Assembly (NCBI RefSeq): GCF_002127325.2
Contig: NC_035446.2
Location: forward strand, 154,000,629-154,064,628
DNA length: 64,000 nucleotides
Source: Helianthus annuus
Taxonomy: Eukaryota; Streptophyta; Magnoliopsida; Asterales; Asteraceae
Direction of reading: 5' to 3'
Shown here one piece after another: positions 33,898 through 45,337 of the stretch. Numbering within the stretch: the first letter of the stretch is position 1; each line of letters opens with the position of its first letter. The position numbers were made by a program, and so were the translations under genes. The notes beneath the pieces were generated by a model. It was not told where the DNA came from and searched no databases. It saw nothing but the letters and a program-made list of their open reading frames with translations.

Positions 33898-34223
33898 CCC
33901 TATATTAATATCCTTTTTTAGTAATAAACATATAATGGATACATTTCATTATTTCATGTGATGTTTGTCAAATTTAAAACAAAATTAAGTAACGCATTCA
34001 ATAAGCATGTGTAGTCTATTTGTGGTCTCCACCCCGTCACTAGACTGTTTCATCAGAAATGAGATCAACTTTAGATGGATAAAGGGTCCACGTTCCATTC
34101 TCATGTATATCCATCCCATATTAATTGTTAAGCTATTTATTGTTATAAATATTTTAAGTAATTTTTAATAGCATTTTCTAAAAATCTCTCATTATATGTG
34201 ATTGTACTACTTAATAATGCGAA

Positions 34224-34900
34224 CTAGTATTAAGGGTCCCCGCGTTGCGGGGGCGCCGGGGAGGTGGGGATACACCGTGCCAAGTAGCACTGATGCTACA
34301 CAACTACCAGTGATCAACAACACCAGAAAAGCTCGTTAAAATAAAATAAATTAAAAGAAAAAATAACACCGAACGAAAAGCATACGTAAAATCGTTGAAC
34401 CACGTATGTCAGTTGCGACATGTTAATGCGAAAAAATAAGACTGAAATGTAAAAATAGAAAAGAATAACTATGTCGATCTAGTACCACGCGCGTTGCGAC
34501 GAACCTGTCAAACAGGGAAAATAGACGCGTTGTGAGGGTCCTGTCAAACAGGAAAAAATAGTCGAAAAAACTTTGAAACCCACACGTACGTTATGGCGTG
34601 TTTACTCGCAAAAGTATAACAAAACGTAAAACGAAAAAATTGAAAAAAATGAAAAATACATGGATCAAAGTTGAAAATAAAAATGTGTTTGGGTTAAATT
34701 GCAAAAGATGAAAATTTTTGGGTTAAAAGTAAAAAAAAAAACAAAAAGGTTAAAATGCAAAACATAAAACCTTTGGGTTAGAAATGAAAAATCAACAATT
34801 TTTTTTGAAACACTCCCCATGCTTAAGTTACAAACCATAATGCACAAACATTTTGTTAATTTATAATATGGTAATACAATTTTCACATTTCTTTATTTAA
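34224..34900 (-). mobile_element. Helitron, 3' end on the minus strand
   Basis: On the minus strand the sequence ends with the hairpin CCCCCGCAACGCGGGG, then ACCCTTAATACTAG, followed by host T. This is the standard plant Helitron 3' structure (GC hairpin about 10-12 bases before CTAG, insertion between A and T). The same terminus occurs at 63715. The body contains loose repeats such as GGGTTAAATTGCAAAAGATG. I cannot find the TC 5' end, so the right limit given is arbitrary. Confidence 0.68.
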
Positions 34901-35649
34901 AATTATTCTATATTGAAAATTTTGTGACAATCGAATCATAAAGGCATTCTAGCAAAGACAAATTAAAATTTTGTGACAATCGAATCTTACTCATATCTTA
35001 AACTAGCTATTAATTTAAATAATAGATTTGAATCAAATTTTTTTTTTGGAAAATATTTTTTTCTTGTGATTCTAAATAGGAAAATATATATATATATATA
35101 TATTATATATTTTTAATATACAGAAGATGTTTCTTATGTAATAAGTTTAAATATTATACAAGAAGTCATTTCTTTGTTGGAGAGCCAAAAATGTGATGTA
35201 TGAATCCAAATGGTACGTACGGATGCTCGTATGTATGTATCATCGAAAAAGAAAGCAAAACTGCAAAAGGGCACAAAGAAAGGGAGAAAGCATGTGATTG
35301 GCTGATGGGTGGTTTCTAAACCATTTCGCAAACGACGTCGTTCTCGTTATCTAACAGGAGCTTTCTACCTTTTTTCTCACCACCCCCCCACGTGCAACGG
35401 TCTAGATATCATAAATAGCTCTCTTTAAAAATATAAAATATTGAGTAATTACAAGTTTTGTCCTTTTTATTCGTCTCAAATTTCATGCGCTATCTTTTAC
35501 CTTTAAAATTGATAACTTTTGTAATTAATGTTTGAAAATGTTGTACGTTATGTCTTTTAGGGTAAATCCAGCTATAATTTCCGATTAAGTTATGTCATGT
35601 GCACTGCACATGAGGGTAGTATTGTCTTTTCACATCCTAATTTATAATG
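34900..35649. other. AT-rich intergenic
   Basis: (AT)n at 35080-35110 and a direct repeat of ATTTTGTGACAATCGAATC (about 34917 and 34970). From about 35445 there is a dispersed repeat with GTCCTTTT...TTATGTCTTTTAGGGTAAAT phrases, also seen near 42380. No gene is seen. Confidence 0.4.
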
Positions 35650-35954
35650 ATTTTTTTTAACGGCCAACAAACTCAATCCCGACCACTCTCGGAGCACACC
35701 CACTGGACAAACGGAGTACTCCGAGAGTAACCAGAGTCCACCACCAATTCCGGGGAAAACCCGGTAACCCACTCGCCCGTAGGCACGATAGTGAAATTAC
35801 CGGTAAAAACCGTTTGGCTCAAGGATCCAACTCAGGTTTCCCTGGGTCTCCTATCATTGCCCACCAATGCCTCACTCTGCACCAAGTGGGAGTCGAACCT
35901 GCATCTCTCAAGAGAAATGCACGCCCTCCACCACTTAATCTAGAGATCATTGAC
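35650..35954 (-). mobile_element. tRNA-derived SINE with target duplication
   Basis: On the minus strand it starts at 35954 and shows an A-box-like TAGATTAAGTGG near 35943-35932 and a B box GGTTCGACTCCCACTTGG near 35900-35880. The tRNA-unrelated body has CCGGTAATTTCACTATCG and TACTCTCGGAGTACTCCG. It ends in an A run (plus-strand TTTTTTTT at 35650-35658). A duplication of about 16 bp, AATTTATAATGATTTT / AATTTATAAATGATTTT, flanks it (35639-35654 and 35955-35971). The short frames inside are not genes. A poly-T/AACGGC fragment at 5345-5420 may be a 3' remnant of a related copy. Confidence 0.85.
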
Positions 35955-35989
35955 AATTTATAAATGATTTTTAGAAAACAAATAAAACA

Positions 35990-37760
35990 TAGCTTATCCT
36001 GCAATTTATCTCTCTAAACACACCCACAAAAACTCTCCCTCTATCTCTCTCTCTATCTCTCTCCCTCTCTTTCTAACCACCACTTGCCATCACCGGCCGC
36101 CACAACCTCCCACCCTCACCTGCCGCCGCCGACCACCACCACCCTGCATAACTCGTCCCCACCACTGCAACAGTGCAACCCCACCATCACCAACAACCCA
36201 CCACCCACCACCGTTGCAACTAGACCAAAACCACATACACAACCCACCCACCGCCAATCCTGCAACAACATACAAATCCAAACTTTTATTTCATTTTAAC
36301 CCAATCAAACATTTGGTAGATCTTGTTTTACACCCGATTTGCTCAGCCCTACACCTACCCGCCACCAACCACCCAATATCTCCACCATCGCCTGACTCAC
36401 CATCACCACTCACTCCACCGTCTCCAACATCACCATCACCATCACTGTTAGGGATGGATTTTCCAAACCTAAGGATCACGGATCCTCAAGTGCAGCCAGG
36501 ATCACGAATCCTCAATTCTGTTTGAATTAAGGATCCTCAGAAGACGTTGCAGGTTTAAGGATCCAGGATCCTCATTGTTATCCTTACACTAACGGTTGTT
36601 TCCACTATGTTTGAACTTGATTTGCAGGAGTATACGAGTAGAACTTGGTTTTGCCGATATTCTTGGGGAATATGCTCCAATATTCTGCACGTGGATAGAT
36701 TGAATGACCGTTATGGAAGTCGTGGGTAGCTAGCACAATTTGCGGATTGTTTGTTACTTAGTTTATTTCTATTTTTAAAGGGAGTAACAAGTTTGATAGT
36801 GAGAATAATTAGCACACACACACTCGAAAGCTCTCTCAACATTTTGGCGATTACACACATATTGCACACTACTGATCCTTGTAACAAGCTTGTTATCATC
36901 CCGATTTGTAACCTTTATTTGTTTAATATAGTTGGTGATCGGTAGTTTCCATCACCCGAGGTTTTTTGTGCCGGAGATCATACCTTGATCAAGGGCTTTT
37001 TCCTCGTATAAATCCTTGTGTCTCTTGTTCATTTCATCTATAAATTGTTCATACATTTGCTAGTTAATTCAAGCATCACACCTCACAAAATAAGATTTGG
37101 TTGCATCATCCTAGTCTGATTTTTGACCAAAACAATCACCATCAACATCCACCCCTTCGATCCACCATCACCAAAAACCAAAAACATTCATCAATTACTA
37201 AAAACCGGCATAATTACACAATGACATTCATCAATTACTAAAAACCAAAAACATATGCCCTCATTTTCATATCTAAACAACCTGTCTCTCTACCCCCTCT
37301 CTTGTTTCTCTCAACCGCCACCACCTACGACGACCACCACCCACCAACAAAATCAGTTGAACAAAAAAAATTCCCCAAATCTCCAATCTTTTATTCACTC
37401 GAATTCAAAATAAGTGACATGTTTACCCAAATGAAAATTAGTCATCTGATTCAGATTCCCCTATCCTACCGGTGGCGCAAAGTCCGCTCCTCAAAGGACA
37501 ATGAAGAGCAGCAATCAACCAGGAGCCCGTAGTCACGAGGAATCGCCGCATTGAAGAAGATTCGCGAGTGGTAAAGTGTCACCGGATGTCCGTACGAATG
37601 GATTTGGGGCGAGTTTTGTGTGATTTTTAGGGTTAGGGTTTCAAAGGAGGATGTGGTGGTGGTGGTAAGAGATAGGAGTAGAGAGTGAGAAAGAAAAGTA
37701 TTTAGCAATTTAGAGAGAGAAATATTAGATAGAGAAAGAGATTAGTGTGTATATATATAT
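35990..37760. other. CT-rich/GA-rich bordered block, possible MULE or decayed gene
   Basis: The left side (36000-36080) is CTCTCTATCTCTCT-rich and the right side (37660-37740) carries the complementary AGAGAGTGAGAAAG-like text, an inverted arrangement. Between them are CCACC/ACCATCACC low-complexity sequences resembling plant leader or Pro-rich coding DNA, interrupted by the solo LTR at 36446. I see no frame with a domain. A non-autonomous Mutator-like element is possible but unproven. Confidence 0.35.
36446..37134 (+). mobile_element. solo LTR (Copia-like)
   Basis: 689 bp starting TGTTAGGGATGGATTTTCC and ending GACCAAAACA, flanked by the 5-bp duplication ATCAC (36441-36445 and 37135-37139). 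Features such as GATCCTTGTAACAAGC, GTTGGTGATCGGTAG, CCCGAGGTTTTTTGTGCCGG and GTTTTTCCTCGTATAAATC-like text are typical of Copia R/U5 regions. No internal sequence remains. The duplication overlaps ACC/ATC simple sequence, which weakens it slightly. Confidence 0.78.
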
Positions 37761-38136
37761 AGTATTTTAGTTTTTTTAAGTGTTTTTAACTACATGAGTC
37801 AAAAAAGATGACAGTGTGCCATCAAAAGAGGCCCTCTAGTGTCTAGAACACTTTTAGTTCACGCTTAACACCTTACGTACTAACATTTCAACTCTTAACA
37901 CTGTGCGTCTCTGAACCTAACGGTCATTAGTTTTTCTGTTAGTTTTTGGGTGAAATTACTAATATAACCCCTCATCTTCTTCTCCAATTAGCCCACTTCC
38001 ACCACCACCTGCCACTAAACGAGCATTCAAAAGCATATGAGAGGGAGGAGAGAAAGGAGAGATCCTTCAAGTAAGATCCATTGATTAAGATGATATTATC
38101 ATTGAGATAAAAGTATTGTTGCCTAAAATCATTAGC

Positions 38137-38152
38137 GATTGTTATAATTTAG
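38137..38152. repeat. 16-bp direct repeat, left copy
   Basis: GATTGTTATAATTTAG here recurs exactly at 40925-40940, bracketing a 2.77-kb block made of LTR-element sequence plus a hAT insertion. It could be a target duplication or the footprint of another insertion mechanism. Confidence 0.55.
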
Positions 38153-38214
38153 GATACATTAATAAACCAATCAATCATACTCAATATAATCTCATTCGTA
38201 GCCAAACTATGGAT

Positions 38215-39694
38215 AGAGTTTGGGAAAGGTGATGATGAAACAATGGTTAACCGGGCAGGGTTAACACACTGGTCTCGTCAAGAAGGGTTAATCCCTTCCT
38301 CTCGGAGATCGCTGGCTGGGTCACCGGTGAATGATCTCCTGCACAAGGAAACAAGCCGTGACTCGTAACAAGGAGGATGGGGTGGGGGGTGCTCCTTGTT
38401 ACCACTCTCCGGCGTGAGAATCAGTAGTTTGCTTGGGAAGCAAAGCAAGATAATAGTAGTAGTTCGAGAGTTGTGAAGAGATACCTCAAACCTGGTTTGG
38501 GGTCGGTATTTATAGCCGAGGAGTGAAGGAGGAGATTGATGGATGGGCTGACGACGAGCTGCACCGTTGCAGGTGTGTCAGTCTCGCCGGCCGTGGGGGT
38601 TACGCCACGTCAGCCCATTGCTTTAATAGCTCTGACAGGGGACTGTCGCCGGCGCCACTTGCCTCGTGGTGTCAGCCACTTGCCTGGCGTGTCAGTCCAC
38701 TTGTTGGATATGCAGGGTGCGGTGCGAGCCGTATCGCTGCATGCGGTAACGTCTGAAGTTACCGCGTCTCCTACTTGTGACCAAGAAATACGCGAGATGC
38801 GGTGTTGGCCGCATCATCGTATGTGGAGACTATTTGCTCGCTTCCCTTGTCGTGACGAAAATGGCCATATGATGCGGTGCCAGCCGCATCGATATGTTCA
38901 TCTTCTTTCGTACTTGGGTCAAGCTATTCGTCTTCGAACCGAATGGGTTCGAAGGATGTGACCGCATGGGTGCGGTTTGCTTACTGGTAGGGGTTTGTTT
39001 GATGCGGGTAATGGTCGTTTTGGGACCATACCCCTTCAAGTCCCCCCAGTCTAGTGTTGCTACCTTGTGCAAGTTGCACGTGGGAGGAGTACTGGACTTA
39101 TGGTGTAGGAAGGTAGTGTGGCAGTCTGGAGAAAATTCTAGGCCAGATCAAACTGGTGATCTGGTAAAAAATCCGACTATGCCTATTCCGTACCGGTGAA
39201 GGGGTTTCGCTTGATGCGAAATTCTCAGCCGTTGCGTGTCATCAGGTGGGTTGCCACCTGTTGTTGTGTTGAAGGCCTGTTAGGGACCTTCATAGTAATG
39301 CTGCACAAACTTCGAACCAACCTCTGGGATGGTGGTTCGAAGGTTTGCACATGTTTCGAACCTCTTGGAGGTGGTTTCTTCTTCGAACCATTTGCCAGAA
39401 TGGTGCACGAAGAAGAAAAGAAAAGCTTTTAAACCAACCTTTGCGGTCGGGTTTGAAGGTTTTGGATGTTGTGTTAGAACTTTGCTCAAGTTCTATGTTC
39501 AGCATCCTATGATGAGATGACCATCCCTTTTTTGTGGGGTGTTCGTGTTTGTCTTGATAGCTCTCAAGTAACCGTACGTTCTTTGCGGTTACTTCGTTGC
39601 GTCATTGTTGGCCCTGTTTGGTCGAACAATGTGGATCTGAACTATGGGTAAATAAACATGGTCAGGTGACAAGTACTAGTAGGCAAGCGTTACC
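38215..39694 (-). mobile_element. partial LTR retroelement (3' LTR and adjacent internal sequence)
   Basis: On the minus strand a purine tract GACTGGGGGGACT (39052-39040) is followed by TGAAGGGGTATGGTCCC, a plausible LTR start at 39038. A promoter-like GGCTATAAATACC lies near 38520-38508, and CTTGTTACGAGTCACGG-type leader text follows. The LTR end is unclear (about 38215). Right of the tract (39039-39694) lies internal non-coding sequence with TTCGAACC repeats. I find no gag or pol. The right end is broken by the hAT element at 39695. Confidence 0.55.
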
Positions 39695-40889
39695 CACGGG
39701 CGGACCTAGTGTATGGTGTGGGTGGGCGGGCGCACCCCTTGAAAATAAAATGTTTTGTGTTATATACGCGTTAAAATCCCGATCGCACCCCATAAAATTT
39801 TGCAATTGCACCCCTTGAACTTTAACCCCATGATAAAGAAGACGTGAAATAAGTGGAAAAAAAGGTCACCGGATAAAAAATTGCAGAGCCAGAGGATGTC
39901 GGAAGAAGAGAAGTTTTGTTGAAGACGAAGGTATTTAATATTTTATTAATAAAAGTAGGGTATTGGAGTATAGGAGAAGTTGCTCTAGTGTTTGGTTGGT
40001 GGATTTTAGAATTTTGGATTTTGCGCATTATTTTATCTTCCCATTCATATTTTACAGTTGATACAATTAAATCCCCTTTCGTTTTTTTGCTTTATATATC
40101 CCTCAACTTCAAGGTTAACTTTATTAAATTGATATTGTTTTGTTTTTTTCACTTAGATGTTTTGTGAAAAGCTTTTTAAATAAATAATAGTCATCTAAAG
40201 TAACAAATTATGAGAAAGAAGAAACATTTTTATCTTTGTTTAATCAACAGTAAACCAATTATTTTAGCATTTAGACTACTTAGTATTAATTCAAACAAAA
40301 ATCATTGCTAGTAATTTAAACAAAACTATTATTTTGTAGTATTTGGACTAGAAAGTGAAGATGTATTTGTTCGTGAATTGAAGATTTTAAATAAAATAAA
40401 ATTTTAGCCAAGTTATATGTACGGATTTCAGTATTCTTTTTGTTTGTTTAAATGATTAGTTACAAGTAATCAACATTTAATATTAGGGCTTGAATGTTTA
40501 AAAATATAACTGAAAGTTATGGGCTATGGTTGAACATGATTGTTTATTTTGTTTAAGTGTTTAGAGTTGTTTTATGAACTTATGGAGCAAATTATATGTG
40601 TTAGGAACAATGAGTAAGAATGTAATGAACTTATGGCGTGTTTAGTATTTTTATATGATATTTTGGATATATTTCAAAAAAAAAACATATAGAGCACAAT
40701 TTTAAATAGTTTGTAATTTGTAATGCCGTTTGACGTGTTTTTGATGATTTATAAATTTTAGTTTGATGTTCTTTTGTCTTACATGATCCGACCCGACCCG
40801 CTATGAACCCATATTTTTATACAGCTAGGGGCCTAAAATCTTTGAAAATATTCCGCACCCCCAGGAAAAAATTCCTGGGTTCGCCACTG
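39695..40889. mobile_element. non-autonomous hAT element (CAGTGGCGG family), copy 2
   Basis: 1195 bp with the exact 8-bp duplication GCGTTACC (39687-39694 and 40890-40897). Ends are CACGGGCGGACCTAG and, on the complement, CAGTGGCGAACCCAG. The family signature matches copy 1 at 5470: GGCGGGCGCACCCC near the left end, and TTTAGTTTGATGTTC...GACCCGA...CCGCACCCCCAG near the right end. No transposase is present. Confidence 0.9.
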
Positions 40890-40924
40890 GCGTTACCTCT
40901 ATTTTATGGACGGAAGAGGCTGCT

Positions 40925-40940
40925 GATTGTTATAATTTAG
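40925..40940. repeat. 16-bp direct repeat, right copy
   Basis: GATTGTTATAATTTAG, identical to 38137-38152. Directly right of it is an (ATA)n microsatellite (40948-40976). Confidence 0.55.
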
Positions 40941-40976
40941 AGTGTTATAATAATAATAATAATAATAATAATATTA

Positions 40977-41470
40977 AAAATATAATACTTTTATAATGAT
41001 TATGTCATTTCTATGAAACGTTGAAGTTTATATACACACAAACAAGTACAATGATAGAAAAGGAGGGGCTGCTCATATATATTTTTTTTGTACTTTGTTC
41101 ACATTACATGGGATAATCATGCCAAATTTGACTGAAAACAGGAGAAATTTTTTGGCATCTACGAAACAAGTGGATATTCGTTGTGGATAATTTAATTACC
41201 ATTATGAAATATCCGAGCCTTTGATAAAGGAACCCTTTTGGTAATATATGTAACTAGTTATCAAAGATATTTAACCTTTGAAACGGTTTTAAACCACATG
41301 ACTTTATACTTTTTGGTGCTTTTTATATTATTAAAAAAATATTCTAGACCTTTAAAATACTTTTACGTAAACAATATATACATGAATACAATGTTGCTTT
41401 ATCCCATGGAGAAGAATGTAAAAACGAGAGCACTAATGAGTAGAGGCAATAATCAAACAAGTGACTTTAA
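40977..41470. other. AT-rich intergenic
   Basis: An 84-codon frame (41238-41492) has no domain and atypical composition for a plant gene. I see no splice-linked exons. Nothing else is recognised. Confidence 0.45.
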
Positions 41471-41475
41471 AACTT

Positions 41476-41704
41476 TAGGGGCTGTTTGGTAGCCTCTAAA
41501 TGGTCATTAAGAGGCTACCTCTTAATGGAACCATTAAGAATTTTACTAATGAGAAGATAGAAAAATGTGACACGTAATGATTTATCATTCAAAGGTTACC
41601 TCTTAACCATTCAGACTTGAGGTTACCTCTTATTTATTCAGAGGTTTTAAACCATTAAAAGGTAGCATCTGAATGGTCATTAAGAGACTACCAAACAACC
41701 CCTA
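41476..41704. mobile_element. Tourist-like MITE (GGGGCTGTTTGGTAG)
   Basis: A foldback of about 229 bp with arms AGGGGCTGTTTGGTAGCCTC and the complement of GACTACCAAACAACCCCT. It contains internal repeats of GGTCATTAAGAGGCTACC and GGTTACCTCTTA in both orientations. GGGGCTGTTTGG termini are common in PIF/Harbinger-derived MITEs. The flanks are TTA on the left and TAA on the right, so the 3-bp duplication is not clean. Confidence 0.7.
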
Positions 41705-41967
41705 AATTGGTTATTTTTTACAGACAGAATATCAATTAAAATTTACAACTTCCATTGTTTTATATAAAGAAAAATATAAAATAAATAAATATAATCTCTT
41801 TATGTTGTCGAAACTACACGATATCGTTTGAACAAACATATGATAATAATACATAGGATATAAATTACGAAAATTAAACTATAATGAATAAACTTGTGTC
41901 TTGAGGACAAGTGATTAATACAATTCGTTTAAAACATATTTAAAGACTATTATCTTTTATCCACATT

Positions 41968-42096
41968 AATTAATAGTTAAGAGTGCTAGCCTATTTGGTA
42001 GGAGAGATCTTAGGTTCAAATATAGCAAAAGTGAATAATTTATGATTATTGGTGTAATACAATAGTCGCAAGCTTTGCGGTTAAAAAAAAAAAAAG
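41968..42096 (+). mobile_element. short tRNA-derived SINE
   Basis: About 125 bp with an A-box-like TAGTTAAGAGTGCTAGCC at the start and a B-box-like TTAGGTTCAAATATAG about 35 bases later. Then comes TTGGTGTAATACAATAGTCGC, and a poly-A tail at 42084-42096. AGTTAAGAGTG at the head and AGTTAAAGAGTG just after the tail may be the target duplication. Confidence 0.55.
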
Positions 42097-42339
42097 AGTT
42101 AAAGAGTGTTAGTATGCTATTAGTTATAAACGCACTAGTTCAGGAATAGCATTTGGTCTTAATGCGTGTAATCTCATGTGGAATAAAATGACATAGTGTT
42201 CACTAACCATAACAAAAGAGCCAAGCATTTTTTATTTTGTGAAACTAAACCAAGTAAGCAGAGAGTTCTTCTCTTTGTTTGATCGTCAAGTGAACCAAAT
42301 GTTTTTCCCCTTCATATTTAGACATTCCACCATTCTCTC

Positions 42340-43022
42340 TCTTTAATCTAAGAGTAAATTATAAAAATCCTTCTTTATGTATGTTACTATTGCAAACTGT
42401 GTCCTTTGTCTTCAATAATTACAGAAAACGTACTCGATGTTTGTAAACATTTGCAAGTTATGTCCTTTAGCCCGAACTCAGTTAATTTTTTGTGCTTAAA
42501 TATGACTAAATGGACCCCACGTGAGGGTATTTTTGTCATTTTACTCTCATGTGGGACCATTTAGTCATATTTAACCACAAAATGTGTGTCTGTGTTTCGG
42601 TTACTTGTACATACTACTTATAGCACGATTTGAAAATAAATATCGAGTCACCCAATTTAAACAAAACACTACCATACTTTTGCTAAAAAACTAAAACCAT
42701 GGAAAAACCACCGCCTGGCGCGAATAAAAATTAAATCGTGCCAACTAATTAAAACAAAACACTATCATAGTTTTATAAAAAGAAAAAAAAACTAAAACGA
42801 ATTTTACATTGGGGCAAAATCGTAATTTGACAAGAAAAAAAAAACAAAAACAATGACAAAAGTATAAATTTGAGCTGAAAGCAAAATCGCAATTTGACTT
42901 GAAGAAGGAAAAAATAAAACAAATGATGAAAGTGTAAATTTAAACGGGGCAAAATTGTAATTTGACTGGATTAATAAGTAAGTGTCAGGCAGCTGTGTGC
43001 CACTATTCCCCTCCATATGAAA
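42340..43022. repeat. dispersed-repeat patchwork upstream of the Helitron
   Basis: Positions 42350-42600 form an inverted-looking repeat (GGACCCCACGTGAGGGTATTTTTGTCA and ATGTGGGACCATTTAGTCATATTT). Positions 42800-42970 contain three rough copies of GGGCAAAATCGTAATTTGAC plus GTATAAATTT. No gene is seen; the 84-codon minus frame at 42804-43058 is AT-rich and carries no domain. Confidence 0.5.
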
Positions 43023-43932
43023 TCTATACATATAATAAAGTAAATCACATGAGGACACATGGCATTTTATGAGTTGATCTCAATTATTTTTTCCCTCTTA
43101 AATAAATAGATATAGATAATATTTTTTTAGTAAGATTCAAATAAAAGAAATATTATTTTAATACATGAATTTTATCTTTTTATCCTTTACTCTAAATAAA
43201 TAGATATAGATTAGATCTCAAATAAAAAATATATTATTTTAATCCATAAACTTTATCTTTTACCATTTTGTTTTCCATTTATATTTATCATATCTTTGCT
43301 TTATAGTAGAGATTAATAAAATTCAATTATAATAAAATAAACATGTAAATAACTAATGGCTTTACTAACGTTTTAGACTTTCAATGTAAAAATATCAATA
43401 AAATATAAGTAATAATAAAATAAATATATAAGAACTAAAGTTGGTAGGCGTAATCCATACGAGTTTATTTTGTTTAGAATTTTTTTGAATTTTTTTATTG
43501 TTAGTTATTTTTACAAATTAATCATTTTTAATTGGTTGCTTTTATAGGCGAGATCGTATACTTCCGTATGGTAAGGGGATGCGACAACCGAGCGACAAAC
43601 GAGCTGAGATACTTTTACTTTGTCATTAGACTTATGTAGTATGTATATGTAACTTTCTTTTATGCACGTTTAATTTTAGTTTCAATCAAGACCATTAAAC
43701 ATTCAAATTAGATAACAATGAGAATATTACAAATAAGACAACCAATGTGGTGTACTAAATTTTTTTTAGTGAAATCTGAATTATTCGTTGTATTTTTTTT
43801 TTTTACCTATCATATGGGTTTTTAAGTTTATTTTATTTATATTAAAATTATTTTTATTATTTTAATTAAAACCAAACAAATTCAAAGTATTTTCATTTGT
43901 TAAACCACGTGTACACGTGGGCTCTAACCTAG
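43023..43932 (+). mobile_element. complete non-autonomous Helitron
   Basis: 910 bp. The 5' end is TCTATACATATAATAAAG, preceded by A. The 3' end has the palindromic hairpin CCACGTGTACACGTGG, then GCTCTAAC and CTAG, followed by host T. All three hallmarks of plant Helitrons are met: TC start, hairpin about 8-12 bases before CTRR, and insertion between A and T without duplication. The interior is AT-rich with direct repeats (AAATAAATAGATATAGAT at about 43101 and 43193) and no Rep/helicase, so it depended on an autonomous partner. It lies about 1.4 kb upstream of the EIN2 start codon. Confidence 0.87.
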
Positions 43933-44289
43933 TGTTGTATATAAAATATAAAATATAAATATAGATAAATATAAATGTGGTCTAAAGTCTAAACTTAAGA
44001 ATTTACATCCGTAAGGTAGACCGCTACATGCTAGTTGTATTAAAATAGACAAATGCATTTGTTTATAAAAAAGAAAACTTATATTATAAATGCTCCGTAA
44101 ACAAAAACATAAGTTATTAGTACAAAATATTTATTTATTTCGCTGAATTCGATATACTCACTCGTGCCCTAAAAAGCTACTCTTTTTAAACTGCAAGTTG
44201 AAGAAATTCATTGCCACTTCTCTTTCTCATAGGCTCAGTTGCCTCCTTTCTTTCTCATCTTCTATATACATACACGCACTTGTATCTAT

Positions 44290-45337
44290 ACCCCCCTCTC
44301 TCTCTCTGTAACATCTTTTTCACTTCTTACAAACAATTCTTAAAACCCCAAATCTGATCTGATCTGCTCTGCTCTGAGCACATGACATATTCTTGGTTTT
44401 TTCTTAGCTTTCATCGGAACCCATAAAGGTAACATCAAGAAAGCAAGAAAGATGACATTTTTATGATAACAGCAACATTTAAACCCTATCTAATACGTAT
44501 TTAATAGTACTTCCTGCTTGACTTTTATTCTCCTTCATGACGTTAGTTTGCTTGACTTTTATTGTATGAGTAGATAGATATCTCTATATACATATATATG
44601 CAATCCAATCAGATCCCATGCTTTGGTTTTGTGGGGTTTTCAACAATTAAATTTGGGATTTTTGTGTTTTATGATGGTGATGAAGATCTGGGCTGCTTCT
44701 AAAGGTTTTATACTTTCTTTTATGCTTTGTATAGAACCTTCATTGATTCATTTATGTAGGAATATCTGGATGTTTTAGTGATTTTTGTATATAAGTTCAA
44801 GAGGGATGCAACTATACAAGCCCATGAGTATGTCTGAATAATTTGTATATAAATTTCCAGCATAATTTTTAAATGCTTGATTACTTGGAAATCTTGTTTT
44901 TATGTTACTGTTTTTGTTTCTTGTTTAATTTAAATGTTTATAAAAAATATGTTGTTTACAAATAATTCTGTAATTGTTTAATGATGTTGTTTTGTGTTTT
45001 TTGTGAATTCAGGGATATTGGTGCAGTGCCAAATCGATCTTGATCAATCCGGCAAATCACAGAATGCTCGTGTGAAGGGCAAATGTAAATAGTTCAAAAA
45101 CACTAAGAAAGTTGTTTTGATTGTGACAACTAGTGTCAAAATCTAACATCATTAACGGTTTTCATGTGACAAACAATCAGGACAGCACCTTCTGCTATGA
45201 ATTTTCTTGTTCCAAATTAGGTGTTGTTGGATACATTAAATATTCTACTCAACAGTGCCGTTAGTGAATCTTGATCCGTTTACCAGTGAGAATGAGCAAC
45301 TGAAAAATTCGATCTTTTTGTTACTAAAGTTTGTGAA
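44290..45337 (+). promoter_or_regulatory. EIN2 5' leader with intron and three uORFs
   Basis: A CT-rich leader begins around 44290 (CCCCCCTCTCTCTCTCTG). A probable 5'-UTR intron runs from GT at 44429 to AG at 45012 (584 bp); the donor is AAAG|GTAACA and the acceptor AATTCAG|GGATATTG. After the intron three tiny upstream ORFs precede the main start: MLV (45064-45075), MNFLVPN (45197-45220) and MSN (45292-45303). The last ends 34 bases before the EIN2 ATG. The transcription start and a TATA box are not clear. Confidence 0.65.

Noticed and set aside
36084..36525. Proline/threonine-rich protein gene
   Set aside because: CCACC/ACCATC low-complexity sequence gives open frames on both strands, and a solo LTR interrupts the stretch.
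38523..38961. Overlapping plus-strand frames of 77 and 141 codons
   Set aside because: They lie antisense within a GC-rich LTR; there is no domain and they overlap each other in different frames.
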